Positions 26,673 through 36,252 of a stretch of DNA of 64,000 nt are shown in pieces (within the stretch, counting starts at the first letter, position 1; each line of letters begins with the position of its first letter). The notes under the pieces were generated by a model. It was not told where the DNA came from. It was given only the letters and a program-made list of their open reading frames with translations, and made no database searches. The position numbers were made by a program, and so were the translations under genes. Source of the stretch: Betaproteobacteria bacterium (GTDB taxonomy: Bacteria; Pseudomonadota; Gammaproteobacteria; Burkholderiales; SG8-41); NCBI GenBank assembly GCA_028291945.1, contig JAQGNH010000229.1, positions 1 to 64,000 on the forward strand. Direction: 5' to 3'.

Positions 26673-27307
26673 CACGCTGCGGCTCGCGCAAACGCGTCGA
26701 GGAGCGGCTGAACCCCAACCCGCTTCAATTTGAGCGAGGCCTGATTCACGATGAGTCGTGCGGATATCGACGCGATTTCTTCGACTGCGATGAGACCGTT
26801 CGCTTTCAGCGTATTGCCCGTGCTGACAAGATCCACGATCGCATCAGCAAGCCCCACGAGAGGCGCGAGCTCCATCGAGCCGTACAGCTTGATGAGATCG
26901 ACGTGGACGCCCTTGCCGGCAAAGTGCTCCCGGGCGGTCTGTAAATACTTGGTTGCCACCTTGAGCCGAGCGCCGTGCCGCACCATTCGCTCGTAATCGA
27001 AACCTTCCGCGACGGCGACCATCATTTTGCAGCGCGCGATATTCAGATCCAGCGGCTGATAAAGACCCTGGCCACCATGCTCGTCGAGCACGTCTTTGCC
27101 TGCGACACCGACATCCGCCGCGCCGTATTGGACGTACGTCGGTACGTCGGTCGCACGAACGATGATCACACGCACGTCCTTGCGGTTCGTCGCAAGGATG
27201 AGCTTGCGCGAAGTCTCCGGGTCTTCTGTCGTCGCCACACCCGCCGCAGCGAGCAGCGGTATAGTTTCGTCAAAGATGCGGCCCTTGGACAGCGCAATGG
27301 TGATCAT
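26672..27307 (-). CDS. hisG: ATP phosphoribosyltransferase, short form
   Basis: First enzyme of histidine synthesis. [18 protein letters not shown] starts the catalytic domain; [14 protein letters not shown] and [14 protein letters not shown] (PRPP loop) are intact. At 211 aa it lacks the C-terminal ACT-like regulatory domain, so it is the short form that normally needs HisZ as regulatory partner; hisZ is not in this window. First gene of the his run, 65 bp from the divergent MlaF-like gene. Confidence 0.96.
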   Translation of the reverse strand: MITIALSKGRIFDETIPLLAAAGVATTEDPETSRKLILATNRKDVRVIIVRATDVPTYVQYGAADVGVAGKDVLDEHGGQGLYQPLDLNIARCKMMVAVAEGFDYERMVRHGARLKVATKYLQTAREHFAGKGVHVDLIKLYGSMELAPLVGLADAIVDLVSTGNTLKANGLIAVEEIASISARLIVNQASLKLKRVGVQPLLDAFARAAA

Positions 27308-27336
27308 GGAACGAGAAAAAACGCAGAAAGGTTTGA

Positions 27337-27364
27337 ATTGTAACGCAAAAGAGGTGAGGTTAAA
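27337..27364 (-). promoter_or_regulatory. candidate sigma-70 promoter of the his cluster
   Basis: Minus-strand -10 TACAAT (27337-27342) and -35 TTTAAC (27359-27364) with a 16 bp spacer, about 30 bp upstream of hisG. The -10 matches five of six consensus bases; the -35 only three. No leader peptide or histidine-rich attenuator is seen. Confidence 0.4.
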
Positions 27365-27372
27365 CTCGGGGA

Positions 27373-28182
27373 ATGTCTGCCGAGTCCCTCGTCGAAATCA
27401 ACGATCTCGCCTTCTCGTACGGCACGCACGAAATCTTGCGCCAGGTCAATCTGACGATCCCGCGCGGAAGGATCGTGGGCATCATGGGAGCGAGCGGTTC
27501 GGGCAAAACCACGCTCATGCGCCTGATTGGCGGACAGTTGAAGCCAGCGCGCGGCGAAGTGAAAGTGCTGGGGCAGGTCGTGCACGCGTTGAAGCGTAGC
27601 GAGCTATTCGAGTTGCGGCGCCGAATGGGCATGCAGTTTCAGCAGGGCGGTTTGTTTACGGACCTTTCGGTTTACGAAAACATCGCATTTCAGATGCGAG
27701 AAAAGACCGACTTGCCGGAAAACATGATCAATGATCTCGTGCTGATGAAGTTGAACGCAGTCGGTCTGCGTGGAGCCGCACAATTGATGCCTGCCGAGCT
27801 TTCTGGTGGCATGTTAAGACGAGTAGGACTGGCACGCGCGATCGCACTGGATCCGACGCTGATGATGTATGACGAGCCTTTCGCGGGCCTCGACCCGATT
27901 TCGTGCAACGTAATTGGTAATCTGATTCGGCGACTCAATGACACGCTCGGCCTAACATCCATCGTAGTCTCCTACGATGCGCAGGAAGCACTCAAGGTAA
28001 TCGATTACGTGTATTTCATCGCGGACGGCATAGTCGTTGCGCAGGGCACGACCGAGGAAGTCAAAGCGTCGAATGATCCATTCGTACGCCAGTTCATCCG
28101 CGCGCTGCCCGACGGTCCGGTGCCTTTCCACTACGAGCACGAGCCGTACGAGAAGGACCTCGAATTGGTTACGCCCGAGTAA
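27373..28182 (+). CDS. orphan MlaF-like ABC ATPase with Tyr in place of the switch His
   Basis: ABC ATPase of the MlaF type, 269 aa, encoded alone on the plus strand between hisG and murA. Walker [10 protein letters not shown] (39-47), signature LSGGM (143-147) and Walker B LMMYDE with GLDP are intact. The H-loop is altered: MlaF at 33631-34434 has VVTHDVQEAL where this protein has [10 protein letters not shown], making residue 201 Tyr (codon TAC) instead of His. The rest aligns closely to the genuine MlaF, so it is a paralogue, perhaps with slowed or regulatory ATPase activity. No partner permease is adjacent. Confidence 0.88.
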   Translation: MSAESLVEINDLAFSYGTHEILRQVNLTIPRGRIVGIMGASGSGKTTLMRLIGGQLKPARGEVKVLGQVVHALKRSELFELRRRMGMQFQQGGLFTDLSVYENIAFQMREKTDLPENMINDLVLMKLNAVGLRGAAQLMPAELSGGMLRRVGLARAIALDPTLMMYDEPFAGLDPISCNVIGNLIRRLNDTLGLTSIVVSYDAQEALKVIDYVYFIADGIVVAQGTTEEVKASNDPFVRQFIRALPDGPVPFHYEHEPYEKDLELVTPE

Positions 28183-28209
28183 CGCGTTGTGCCCTGCCGG
28201 CCATCGGGT

Positions 28210-29478
<1,269 letters not shown>

Positions 29479-29709
29479 TCAGCCCTGCCATTCTTCGGGC
29501 GTCAGCGTTTTCATCGATAGCGCGTGTATATCCTCGCGCATGCGATCGCCCAGTGCAGCGTAGACGAGCTGGTGTTGTCGCACTTTGGTTTTACCGCGAA
29601 ACAAGGAACTCACGATCACGGCTTCGAAATGGCGGCCGTCGCCTGTCACCTCGACGTGATCGCACTGTAAGCCGCTTTCGATGTACTGCTTGATCTGATT
29701 GGGATCCAC
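29479..29709 (-). CDS. ibaG: BolA/IbaG family protein
   Basis: Small BolA-fold protein of 76 aa, upstream of murA as in the enterobacterial mla-ibaG-murA layout. HVEVTGDGRHFEAVIVSSLF and RQHQLVYAALGDRM contain the conserved His residues proposed to bind a [2Fe-2S] cluster with monothiol glutaredoxin. The N-terminus IKQYIESGLQCDHVEV fits IbaG better than BolA. Fifteen bp from murA. Confidence 0.9.
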   Translation of the reverse strand: MDPNQIKQYIESGLQCDHVEVTGDGRHFEAVIVSSLFRGKTKVRQHQLVYAALGDRMREDIHALSMKTLTPEEWQG

Positions 29710-29721
29710 GGAGGTTCCTAC

Positions 29722-30480
29722 CTAATGGCGAAGCTTGTAGCCCGAGCGAATCAGCCAGAGCGTCAGCAATGATAAGGCGAAAAAACTCGACGTCACAATC
29801 GTTATTGAAAGCCACGGCGAAACGTCAGCCTGCCCGAAAAATCCATAGCGAAAGCCGTCGATCATGTAGAAGATTGGATTGAAATGCGAAAACGTCTGCC
29901 AGAGCGGCGGCAGTGAGTGTATCGAGTAGAAGACACCTGAGAGAAAAGTGAGCGGCAGGATGATGAAGTTCTGGAATGCGGAAAGCTGATCGACTTTATC
30001 GGATTGGATCCCTGCGATCACGCCGAGCGCCGCCATGACGCCGCTCCCGACGACGGCATGCGCGAAAGCCCACAGCGGGTGTGCGAACGGCACATCGACG
30101 AACCAGAGGCTCGCCGCGAACACGCCCGCCCCGACCACGAGACCGCGGGCCATTGCTGCGAGCAGATATGCAAGAAAGAACTCTTGATGCGAAAGCGGCG
30201 GCAGCAGCACGAACACGATGTTGCCCGTCATTTTCGACTGCATGAGGCTTGAAGAGCTGTTCGCAAATGCATTCTGCAACACAGCCATCATCGCGAGACC
30301 CGGCACGAGGAATGCCGTATATTCGACTCCCGGGTAGACCTCCACGTGCTCGCGCAACGTGTGAGCGAACACGAGCAGATAGAGCAGCGCGGTCAGAACG
30401 GGCGCAAGTATGGTCTGGACGCTCACTTTGCAGAAGCGCAGCCATTCTTTATAGAAAAGTGTGTAAAAACCGGTCATCAC
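29722..30480 (-). CDS. ABC-2 type permease (YadH-like)
   Basis: Six-span inner-membrane permease of 252 aa with the ABC-2 signature LTFLSGVFYSIHSLPPLWQTFSHFNP. The first cytosolic part, FYTLFYKEWLRFCKVSVQTILAPV, is the YadH pattern. Its ATG overlaps the stop of the ATPase gene (ATGA at 30477-30480). The pair is inserted between mlaB and ibaG, which argues for a link to envelope maintenance, but the substrate is unknown. Confidence 0.9.
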   Translation of the reverse strand: MMTGFYTLFYKEWLRFCKVSVQTILAPVLTALLYLLVFAHTLREHVEVYPGVEYTAFLVPGLAMMAVLQNAFANSSSSLMQSKMTGNIVFVLLPPLSHQEFFLAYLLAAMARGLVVGAGVFAASLWFVDVPFAHPLWAFAHAVVGSGVMAALGVIAGIQSDKVDQLSAFQNFIILPLTFLSGVFYSIHSLPPLWQTFSHFNPIFYMIDGFRYGFFGQADVSPWLSITIVTSSFFALSLLTLWLIRSGYKLRH

Positions 30481-31376
30481 GACTTCATGACCTGCACGAA
30501 GACCTCTTCCAGGTCAGGCAGCGTCACTTCCATCTCCTGCACTTTGATATGCGCAGCGCGCAGCGCCGCCATGAGGCTTTCGACCTCGTCGTAATCTTTA
30601 AGTGCGATTCGGTATGCGCCGCCTTCCAGCCTCGTCGTCAAGCGACTCGCCCACGCACCGGGCATTCGATCGGGCTCGATGCGCAGCGTCACATAACAAC
30701 CCGAATGTCTGTTCAGGAGATTCTGCGTAGTGTCGAGCGCGACGATCTGGCCTTGCTTAAGCATCGCGATGCGGCCACATAAGGCTTCAGCTTCTTCCAG
30801 GTAGTGCGTCGTCAAGACGATCGTGTGTCCATCAAGGTTGAGCTGCCGGACGAAGCGCCAAAGCGCTTGTCTCAGCTCCACGTCCACACCAGCCGTGGGC
30901 TCGTCGAGGACGATGACGGGTGGTTTGTGCACCAGCGCCTGAGCGACGAGCACCCGTCGCTTCATTCCGCCGGAGAGCGCTCTCATGTTGGTATCGGCCT
31001 TGGAAGTGAGGTCGAGGTGTTCCATCACCTCCTCGATCCAGGCTTCGTTGTTACGAATACCGTAATAGCCAGACTGGATGCGCAACGCTTCCCGTACGGT
31101 AAAAAACGGATCGAACACGAGTTCCTGCGGTACCACGCCGAGCGAACGCCTGGCGGCACGATAGCTTTGCACCACGTCGTGACCCATCACGCGCACGATG
31201 CCCGATGTCGCCCGTGTCAGCCCGGCGATGATGCTGATGAGTGTCGTTTTACCGGCGCCGTTTGGGCCGAGGAGACCGAAGAACTCGCCTTGTTCGATCA
31301 TCAGACTGATACCGGCGAGCGCGTGAAGACCGCCAAAGCTCTTGAATATGCGGTCGACCTCTATGGCAGCGGACAT
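30477..31376 (-). CDS. ABC transporter ATP-binding protein (YadG-like)
   Basis: ATPase partner of the YadH-like permease. Walker [10 protein letters not shown], signature LSGGMKRRV, Walker B VIVLDEPTAGVD and switch His in VLTTHYLEEAEAL are all intact. The C-terminal part after about 215 is a regulatory extension. I chose the ATG at 31376 (299 aa); the track's GTG two codons upstream is equally possible since neither has a good ribosome binding site. Confidence 0.9.
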   Translation of the reverse strand: MSAAIEVDRIFKSFGGLHALAGISLMIEQGEFFGLLGPNGAGKTTLISIIAGLTRATSGIVRVMGHDVVQSYRAARRSLGVVPQELVFDPFFTVREALRIQSGYYGIRNNEAWIEEVMEHLDLTSKADTNMRALSGGMKRRVLVAQALVHKPPVIVLDEPTAGVDVELRQALWRFVRQLNLDGHTIVLTTHYLEEAEALCGRIAMLKQGQIVALDTTQNLLNRHSGCYVTLRIEPDRMPGAWASRLTTRLEGGAYRIALKDYDEVESLMAALRAAHIKVQEMEVTLPDLEEVFVQVMKS

Positions 31377-31415
31377 AGACACGACTTGAGGCTGTGCGCC
31401 GCCCCCGCGATCGCG

Positions 31416-31697
31416 CTACGACGCTCCAAGCAAGTCGGACACGCCGTAGAGATCGGCAAGGCTTTTCAGGTTCGAAGGCAGATTGACGAATTCGATGCGG
31501 CGCTTGCTCGCGAGCGCCTGTCGTCGCCATTCAAGCAAGAGGCTAACGGCCGCCGAGTCTACCTCAGTCACACCTTGCAGGTCGACGAGGATCTCATTAC
31601 CCTCAAACAGCCTTGCGCTCTCTTCCAGCACGCCGGTGACGTTCGCCATCGTGAGCGGGCCCTGAACCGTGCAGCGCCCGCGCTCGCATGAAATCAT
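31416..31697 (-). CDS. mlaB: STAS-domain protein, MlaB
   Basis: Cytoplasmic STAS-domain subunit (93 aa) that binds MlaF and supports the MlaFEDB complex. The core ILVDLQGVTEVDSAAVSLLLEWRRQA is the STAS strand-helix with the Asp-Ser site; the conserved DSA pair is equivalent to the residue important in MlaB. It overlaps the mlaC stop by 4 bp. Confidence 0.9.
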   Translation of the reverse strand: MISCERGRCTVQGPLTMANVTGVLEESARLFEGNEILVDLQGVTEVDSAAVSLLLEWRRQALASKRRIEFVNLPSNLKSLADLYGVSDLLGAS

Positions 31698-32314
31698 CGT
31701 TTCGCGGTCTGTGCCGAAATGGCTTTGTTCTTGTCAGACAGCGCTTTTATGAGGCCGTCGACGCCGTTTCTCTGAACCTCGGAATTGAAGGTATTCCTGT
31801 AGTTTTCGACCAGGCTGATGCCTTCGATCTTGACGTCGTACACCTTCCAGCCGCTGCCAAGATTCTCCATGTTGTAATCGATCGCGACCGGCTGGCCGCC
31901 CGTCTGTTTGATCAGCGACTTCACCAAAACCTCAGTGTCTGTCGGCGCCATGCGTAGCGGCTTGTAATCGACAGTCTGGTCCTTGTACTGCATGAATGCG
32001 GTCGTGTAGGTACGTACGAGTAGCGTACGGAATTCGTCTACGAGCGATTTCTGCTGTTCCGGCGTTGCCTGGCGCCAGTTACGGCCCACGGCAAGCTGCG
32101 TCATGTGCACGAAGTTGAAGTGTGGGAGGACTTTTATTTCAACGAGCTGCGAAAGTCTGTCCGTACGTCCGGTCTGAACGTCTTTGTCAGTGCGCACGAT
32201 GGTCATCACTTCGTCTGTAACGCTGCGAGCGAGCACGTCGGGCGCAGTATCGGCCGCAGCGTGCGCGACCGCCGAAGCGAGCGTAAACAGTCCCACCGTA
32301 ATCGACTTCTTCAT
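31694..32314 (-). CDS. mlaC: periplasmic phospholipid-binding protein MlaC
   Basis: Soluble shuttle that carries phospholipids between MlaA at the outer membrane and MlaD. From the ATG at 32314 (AAGGGGA upstream) it is 206 aa with a signal peptide MKKSITVGLFTLASAVAHAAA. Typical MlaC stretches are VKVLPHFNFVHMTQLAVGRNW-like and WKVYDVKIEGISLVENYRNTF. The track start adds ten residues. No MlaA gene is seen in this operon. Confidence 0.93.
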   Translation of the reverse strand: MKKSITVGLFTLASAVAHAAADTAPDVLARSVTDEVMTIVRTDKDVQTGRTDRLSQLVEIKVLPHFNFVHMTQLAVGRNWRQATPEQQKSLVDEFRTLLVRTYTTAFMQYKDQTVDYKPLRMAPTDTEVLVKSLIKQTGGQPVAIDYNMENLGSGWKVYDVKIEGISLVENYRNTFNSEVQRNGVDGLIKALSDKNKAISAQTAKR

Positions 32315-32343
32315 TGCGAGGTCCCCTTGTCGTTTCAGGTCCA

Positions 32344-32823
32344 TTATTTTTTGGCGGTGTCCCCCTCCGCCGCTTTACTGTACAGGAATTGACTGATCAG
32401 CTTCTCGAGCACCACCGCCGACTGCGTCAACTTAATCGCTTCTCCTGGACCGAGATTAACGCTATCACCGCCCGCATCGAGCCCAACATACTGTTCACCG
32501 AGAAGGCCCGACGTCAGAATCGAGGCGGTCGTATCTTTAGGAAATTTATAACGGTCGTCGATGCTCAGCTCTACGCGGGCGTTGTAACGAGCGTTGTCGA
32601 AGCCGATGCTCGCCACGCGTCCGACAACCACGCCCGCGCTCTTGACCGGTGCCCGCGCCTTGAGGCCGCCGATATTGTCAAAGTTCGCATAGAGGATATA
32701 GGTATGATTGCCCAGTCCGATGCTCGTCATGTTGCCCACTTTCATCGCGAGTATAAGCAGTGCCCCTAGGCCAGCGCAGACGAACAGGCCCACCCAGAGG
32801 TCGAGTGCCGAGCGTTCCATCAA
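32344..32823 (-). CDS. mlaD: MCE-domain protein MlaD
   Basis: Membrane-anchored MCE protein that forms the hexameric periplasmic ring above MlaE. One N-terminal helix ([20 protein letters not shown]) then the MCE domain: [25 protein letters not shown] and [14 protein letters not shown]. 159 aa. Overlaps mlaE by 4 bp (ATGA), 29 bp before mlaC. Confidence 0.94.
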   Translation of the reverse strand: MMERSALDLWVGLFVCAGLGALLILAMKVGNMTSIGLGNHTYILYANFDNIGGLKARAPVKSAGVVVGRVASIGFDNARYNARVELSIDDRYKFPKDTTASILTSGLLGEQYVGLDAGGDSVNLGPGEAIKLTQSAVVLEKLISQFLYSKAAEGDTAKK

Positions 32824-33617
32824 AACCCCCGAAACATGAATGAAGTAAGCAGAAAGTCGAGCCCCAATATGGCAAGCGACGATGTAACGACTGTGCGAGT
32901 CGTGGCCCCCGAGACGCCCTCCGCCGTCGGCGGCGCATCATACCCTTCGAAAAGCGAGATCCACGTTACCGCTACCCCGAAGACAAAGCTCTTGACGACG
33001 CCGTTGAGAATATCATTTCGAAAATCCACCGCGGCATTCATTTGCGACCAGAACGAACCCTCGTCGACCCCGATTAGCACTACGCCAACCAGATAACCAC
33101 CGAATATACCCATCGCGCTGAACAGGGCCGCCAGTAAAGGCATCGAGATCACGCCTGCCCAGAAGCGCGGCGCTACGACCCGTGATATAGGATCGACCGC
33201 CATCATCTCCATCGCGGCGAGCTGCTCGGTCGCTTTCATGAGCCCAATCTCCGCAGTCATCGCGGAGCCTGCACGACTTGCGAAAAGTAAACCAGATACG
33301 ACCGGACCCAGCTCCCGTACGAGCGAGAGCGCGACCAGAACGCCCAGCGCTGACTCCGAGCCATAGGTTTGCAGCGTATGGTAGCCCTGAAGGCCCAATA
33401 CCATACCGACGAACAGACCCGACACGAGCACGATGATAAGTGACAGCACGCCCGTGAAGTAGAGCTCTCGGATCAGAAGGCGCAGCCGACGAAAGCTCGC
33501 GCCCGAGCCGGCAATCGTGAGTGCTAAAAAGCGGCTTGCATAGCCGAAGCGCCGCACGGCATCGACCGTGTGGTGACCTATGCTGCGTATGTTGACGATC
33601 GCCGAACGGCCAAACAT
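32820..33617 (-). CDS. mlaE: ABC permease MlaE
   Basis: Permease core of the MlaFEDB phospholipid transporter, 265 aa. The family motif region [59 protein letters not shown] is nearly textbook, and [25 protein letters not shown] follows. Thirteen bp after mlaF. The first about 30 residues are amphipathic. Confidence 0.95.
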   Translation of the reverse strand: MFGRSAIVNIRSIGHHTVDAVRRFGYASRFLALTIAGSGASFRRLRLLIRELYFTGVLSLIIVLVSGLFVGMVLGLQGYHTLQTYGSESALGVLVALSLVRELGPVVSGLLFASRAGSAMTAEIGLMKATEQLAAMEMMAVDPISRVVAPRFWAGVISMPLLAALFSAMGIFGGYLVGVVLIGVDEGSFWSQMNAAVDFRNDILNGVVKSFVFGVAVTWISLFEGYDAPPTAEGVSGATTRTVVTSSLAILGLDFLLTSFMFRGF

Positions 33618-33630
33618 GTGGCGCTAAGTC

Positions 33631-34434
33631 TCAATGGAGAATTTTCAGATCTTCGGCGAAGGGGCGACTCGGGTACTGGAAAGGCACCGGACCGTCGGCC
33701 TCACCGTACACGAACTGTCGAACGAGTGGGTCGGTCGAAGCGCGCATCTCCTCCGGGGTCCCTTCCGCAACGATGCGTCCGTCGGAGAGGTAATAAACGT
33801 AGTCGACCAGCTCGAGAGCCTCCTGCACGTCGTGCGTGACCACGATAGACGTCGCGCCGAGAGCGTCGTTAAGACGCCTTATCAGATTACTGATTACGCC
33901 CAGCGAAATCGGATCAAGACCCGTAAAGGGCTCGTCGTACATGATCAGCATGGGATCGAGCGCAATCGCGCGTGCAAGTGCCACGCGTCTCGCCATGCCG
34001 CCGGAAAGCTCGGACGGCATGAGACGGTGCGCGCCGCGCAGTCCTACAGCATGCAGCTTCATCATTACGAGGTCACGTATCATGCGTTCCGGGAGGTCAG
34101 TGTGCTCACGCATCTGGAACGCGACGTTGTCGAACACGGAAAGATCCGTAAACAGCGCGCCGAACTGGAAGAGCATGCCCATTCGCCGGCGCAATTCATA
34201 TACGCCGTGTTTATCGAGTCCTTGCACTACTTGCCCCGCCACCCTCACTTCCCCGCTTACCGGCGTTACCACGCCGCCGATCAGGCGCAACAGGGTCGTC
34301 TTGCCAGAGCCGCTTACGCCCATGATGGCGACGACTTTCCCACGTGGAATCACCATGTTGATCCCGGTCAGGATCGGACGGCGGTCGTAGGCGAAGCTGA
34401 CGTTCGAGATTGCGATGAGGTGCGCTTGAGCCAC
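33631..34434 (-). CDS. mlaF: ABC ATPase MlaF (operon copy)
   Basis: ATPase driving MlaFEDB. Walker A GVSGSGKTT, signature LSGGMARRV, Walker B LIMYDEPFTGLDP and the normal switch His in VVTHDVQEAL are present, unlike the orphan copy at 27373. I place the start at the GTG at 34434 (VAQAHLIAISNVSFAY; 267 aa); the track uses a TTG five codons upstream and neither has a clear ribosome binding site. First gene of the mlaFEDCB run, divergent from the SDR gene. Confidence 0.94.
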   Translation of the reverse strand: MAQAHLIAISNVSFAYDRRPILTGINMVIPRGKVVAIMGVSGSGKTTLLRLIGGVVTPVSGEVRVAGQVVQGLDKHGVYELRRRMGMLFQFGALFTDLSVFDNVAFQMREHTDLPERMIRDLVMMKLHAVGLRGAHRLMPSELSGGMARRVALARAIALDPMLIMYDEPFTGLDPISLGVISNLIRRLNDALGATSIVVTHDVQEALELVDYVYYLSDGRIVAEGTPEEMRASTDPLVRQFVYGEADGPVPFQYPSRPFAEDLKILH

Positions 34435-34559
34435 CAGGTGGGGCGCCAAAAAGTGCGAATTCTAAACCACTTCACTGTGCGCAACCAGCCGCGGGCGCAC
34501 TCCGGAACGACGTTCGGGCCCGGCGCTATGCGATCGGCATATGTCGCACCCGTGCATTC

Positions 34560-35447
34560 ATGAGGATCTTCGTTACGGGCGGGAGCTCGTGTTTCGCACA
34601 GGTGCTATTGCCGATGCTTTGTGCTCACGCCGGCGTGGAGGGTGTCACCGCAGCGGACGTGCGCGCGCCTCGAGTCAGCCACCCCAAGCTCAATGTTATC
34701 GGCCCGGACGTCCGCGTGCCCACGCTGCCGGCAGTCCTCCACGGTCACGATGCCCTTGTACATCTCGCGGGCACGATGTTCCCGACACGCATGAGCGCGA
34801 GCGACATGTTCGACGTAAACGTACGTGCGGTGCAAAAGCTTTTTCACGCAGCCCGAGCCACGACGATCACACGCTTCGTGCACGTATCGAGCGCCGTTGT
34901 CTATGGCCCGAGCATACATGCGAACGAGGAGGCGCGGCTCAATCCATTGCCCGGCTTCCTGTACGCGCAACATCAAGCGCAGCTAGAGCACCTGCTCGCG
35001 ATCGAAATGCCGGAATGCGTGCGCCTGCGGCCACACGTCATCGTGGGGCCACACGCCCATCCGATGGTAAAGCGCCTGCTCAGTCAACCGTTCTACTTGC
35101 GACTGAATGAGCCGGAGCCACTTTTCCAGTGCATACACGAGGACGATCTCGGCCTGGCCGTAATTCTATCGCTGGAGAGCGATGCTCGTGGCGCCTACAA
35201 CCTTGCGGCGGAGGAGAGCTTTAGCCTTCGCGAAGCCCTCAGCACACGCGCTTGGCTGACAGCCGGATTGCGCCCCTCTCTCGTGGCCTCGGCATCGCGC
35301 ATGGCTGGTCGCGTTCTGCGTTGGGGCGCGGACCCCGGCATCGTCGAGGCGATGTCTCATCCGCTGCTAATCAACTGCCGTCGCGCGATCGCCGAGCTCG
35401 GCTGGCGCAGCCATTACACGGCCAAGGCCGCTCTCGCGACAACCTGA
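34560..35447 (+). CDS. NAD-dependent epimerase/dehydratase-like protein with altered active site
   Basis: Extended SDR fold, 295 aa. The fold is clear from RIFVTGGS, DALVHLAGTMFPTRM, VHVSSAVVYGPS and RLRPHVIVGPH. Two key sites are changed. The dinucleotide turn reads TGGSSCFAQ instead of TGxxGFIG, and the catalytic YxxxK is YAQHQ (Tyr135, Gln139; codon CAA). A genuine dehydrogenase needs the Lys, so the protein may bind a nucleotide sugar without classical catalysis. It is the first gene of the long pilus locus on this strand, with the ABC ATPase 37 bp downstream. Function unknown. Confidence 0.75.
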   Translation: MRIFVTGGSSCFAQVLLPMLCAHAGVEGVTAADVRAPRVSHPKLNVIGPDVRVPTLPAVLHGHDALVHLAGTMFPTRMSASDMFDVNVRAVQKLFHAARATTITRFVHVSSAVVYGPSIHANEEARLNPLPGFLYAQHQAQLEHLLAIEMPECVRLRPHVIVGPHAHPMVKRLLSQPFYLRLNEPEPLFQCIHEDDLGLAVILSLESDARGAYNLAAEESFSLREALSTRAWLTAGLRPSLVASASRMAGRVLRWGADPGIVEAMSHPLLINCRRAIAELGWRSHYTAKAALATT

Positions 35448-35484
35448 GGGCCCCTGCGCCTTAGTCCCATTTACCTGCTGAACC

Positions 35485-36252
35485 ATGTTCGGTAACGTTA
35501 ATGGGATGACTGATCCGAGTGAACCGAGTGCAACAGCGCTGTCGTTTCAATGCGTGAGTAAGGGGTTCGGTGACACGCCCGTTCTCGACGCCGTAACGTT
35601 CAATGTCGATCGGGGGCAGCTGTTCGGCCTTGTCGGAGGCAACGGCGCAGGCAAAACCACACTGATCAAATGTCTGCTCGACTTTTGCCGGCCTACGGCC
35701 GGTGAGATTCAGATATTCGGCGATTCAAACCGTTCCACCCACTCCCGTACCGGCGTCGCCTTCCTGCCTGAGCGTTTCAGCCCGCCTTATTATGTGACGG
35801 GGCGGGACTTCCTGCGATACATGTCGGAGCTTCATCGTAAACCATACGACGAAGAGCTCGCGAAGCGGACCTTCGAGGACCTCGATCTCGACGCCTCGGC
35901 ACTCACGAGGTCCGCTCGTACGTACTCTAAGGGCATGACACAGAAACTGGGACTTGCCGCGTGCGTTTTGTCCGGCAAACCCTTACAGATTCTAGATGAG
36001 CCCACGAGCGGCCTCGACCCCAAAGCGCGTGCGCTGCTCAAACGGCGCTTGCGAAGCTTGCGCGAGGCAGGCGCAACCGTGTTCTTCACGACTCATACGC
36101 TCGCAGACGTGGAAGAGATCTGCGACCGTATGGCGGTATTGCACCGGGGCCGTCTGCGGTTCGTTGGCACCCCCGTCGCCCTGCGAACGAGCTACGGCGG
36201 CGATCTGGAGCATGCGTATCTAGCATGCGTTGATGAGGCGATCGCCGCATGA
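35485..36252 (+). CDS. ABC transporter ATP-binding protein (no adjacent permease)
   Basis: ATPase of 255 aa. Walker A GGNGAGKTT, signature-equivalent YSKGMTQKL, Walker B LQILDEPTSGLDP and switch His in FFTTHTLADVEEI are intact. The YSKGM form is that of ABC-2/NatA-type ATPases, whose partners are six-helix permeases. No permease adjoins it; the best candidate is the ABC-2 permease at 53631-54401, at the other end of the pilus locus. Its stop overlaps the response-regulator ATG (ATGA). An alternative start is the ATG at 35506. Confidence 0.87.
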   Translation: MFGNVNGMTDPSEPSATALSFQCVSKGFGDTPVLDAVTFNVDRGQLFGLVGGNGAGKTTLIKCLLDFCRPTAGEIQIFGDSNRSTHSRTGVAFLPERFSPPYYVTGRDFLRYMSELHRKPYDEELAKRTFEDLDLDASALTRSARTYSKGMTQKLGLAACVLSGKPLQILDEPTSGLDPKARALLKRRLRSLREAGATVFFTTHTLADVEEICDRMAVLHRGRLRFVGTPVALRTSYGGDLEHAYLACVDEAIAA

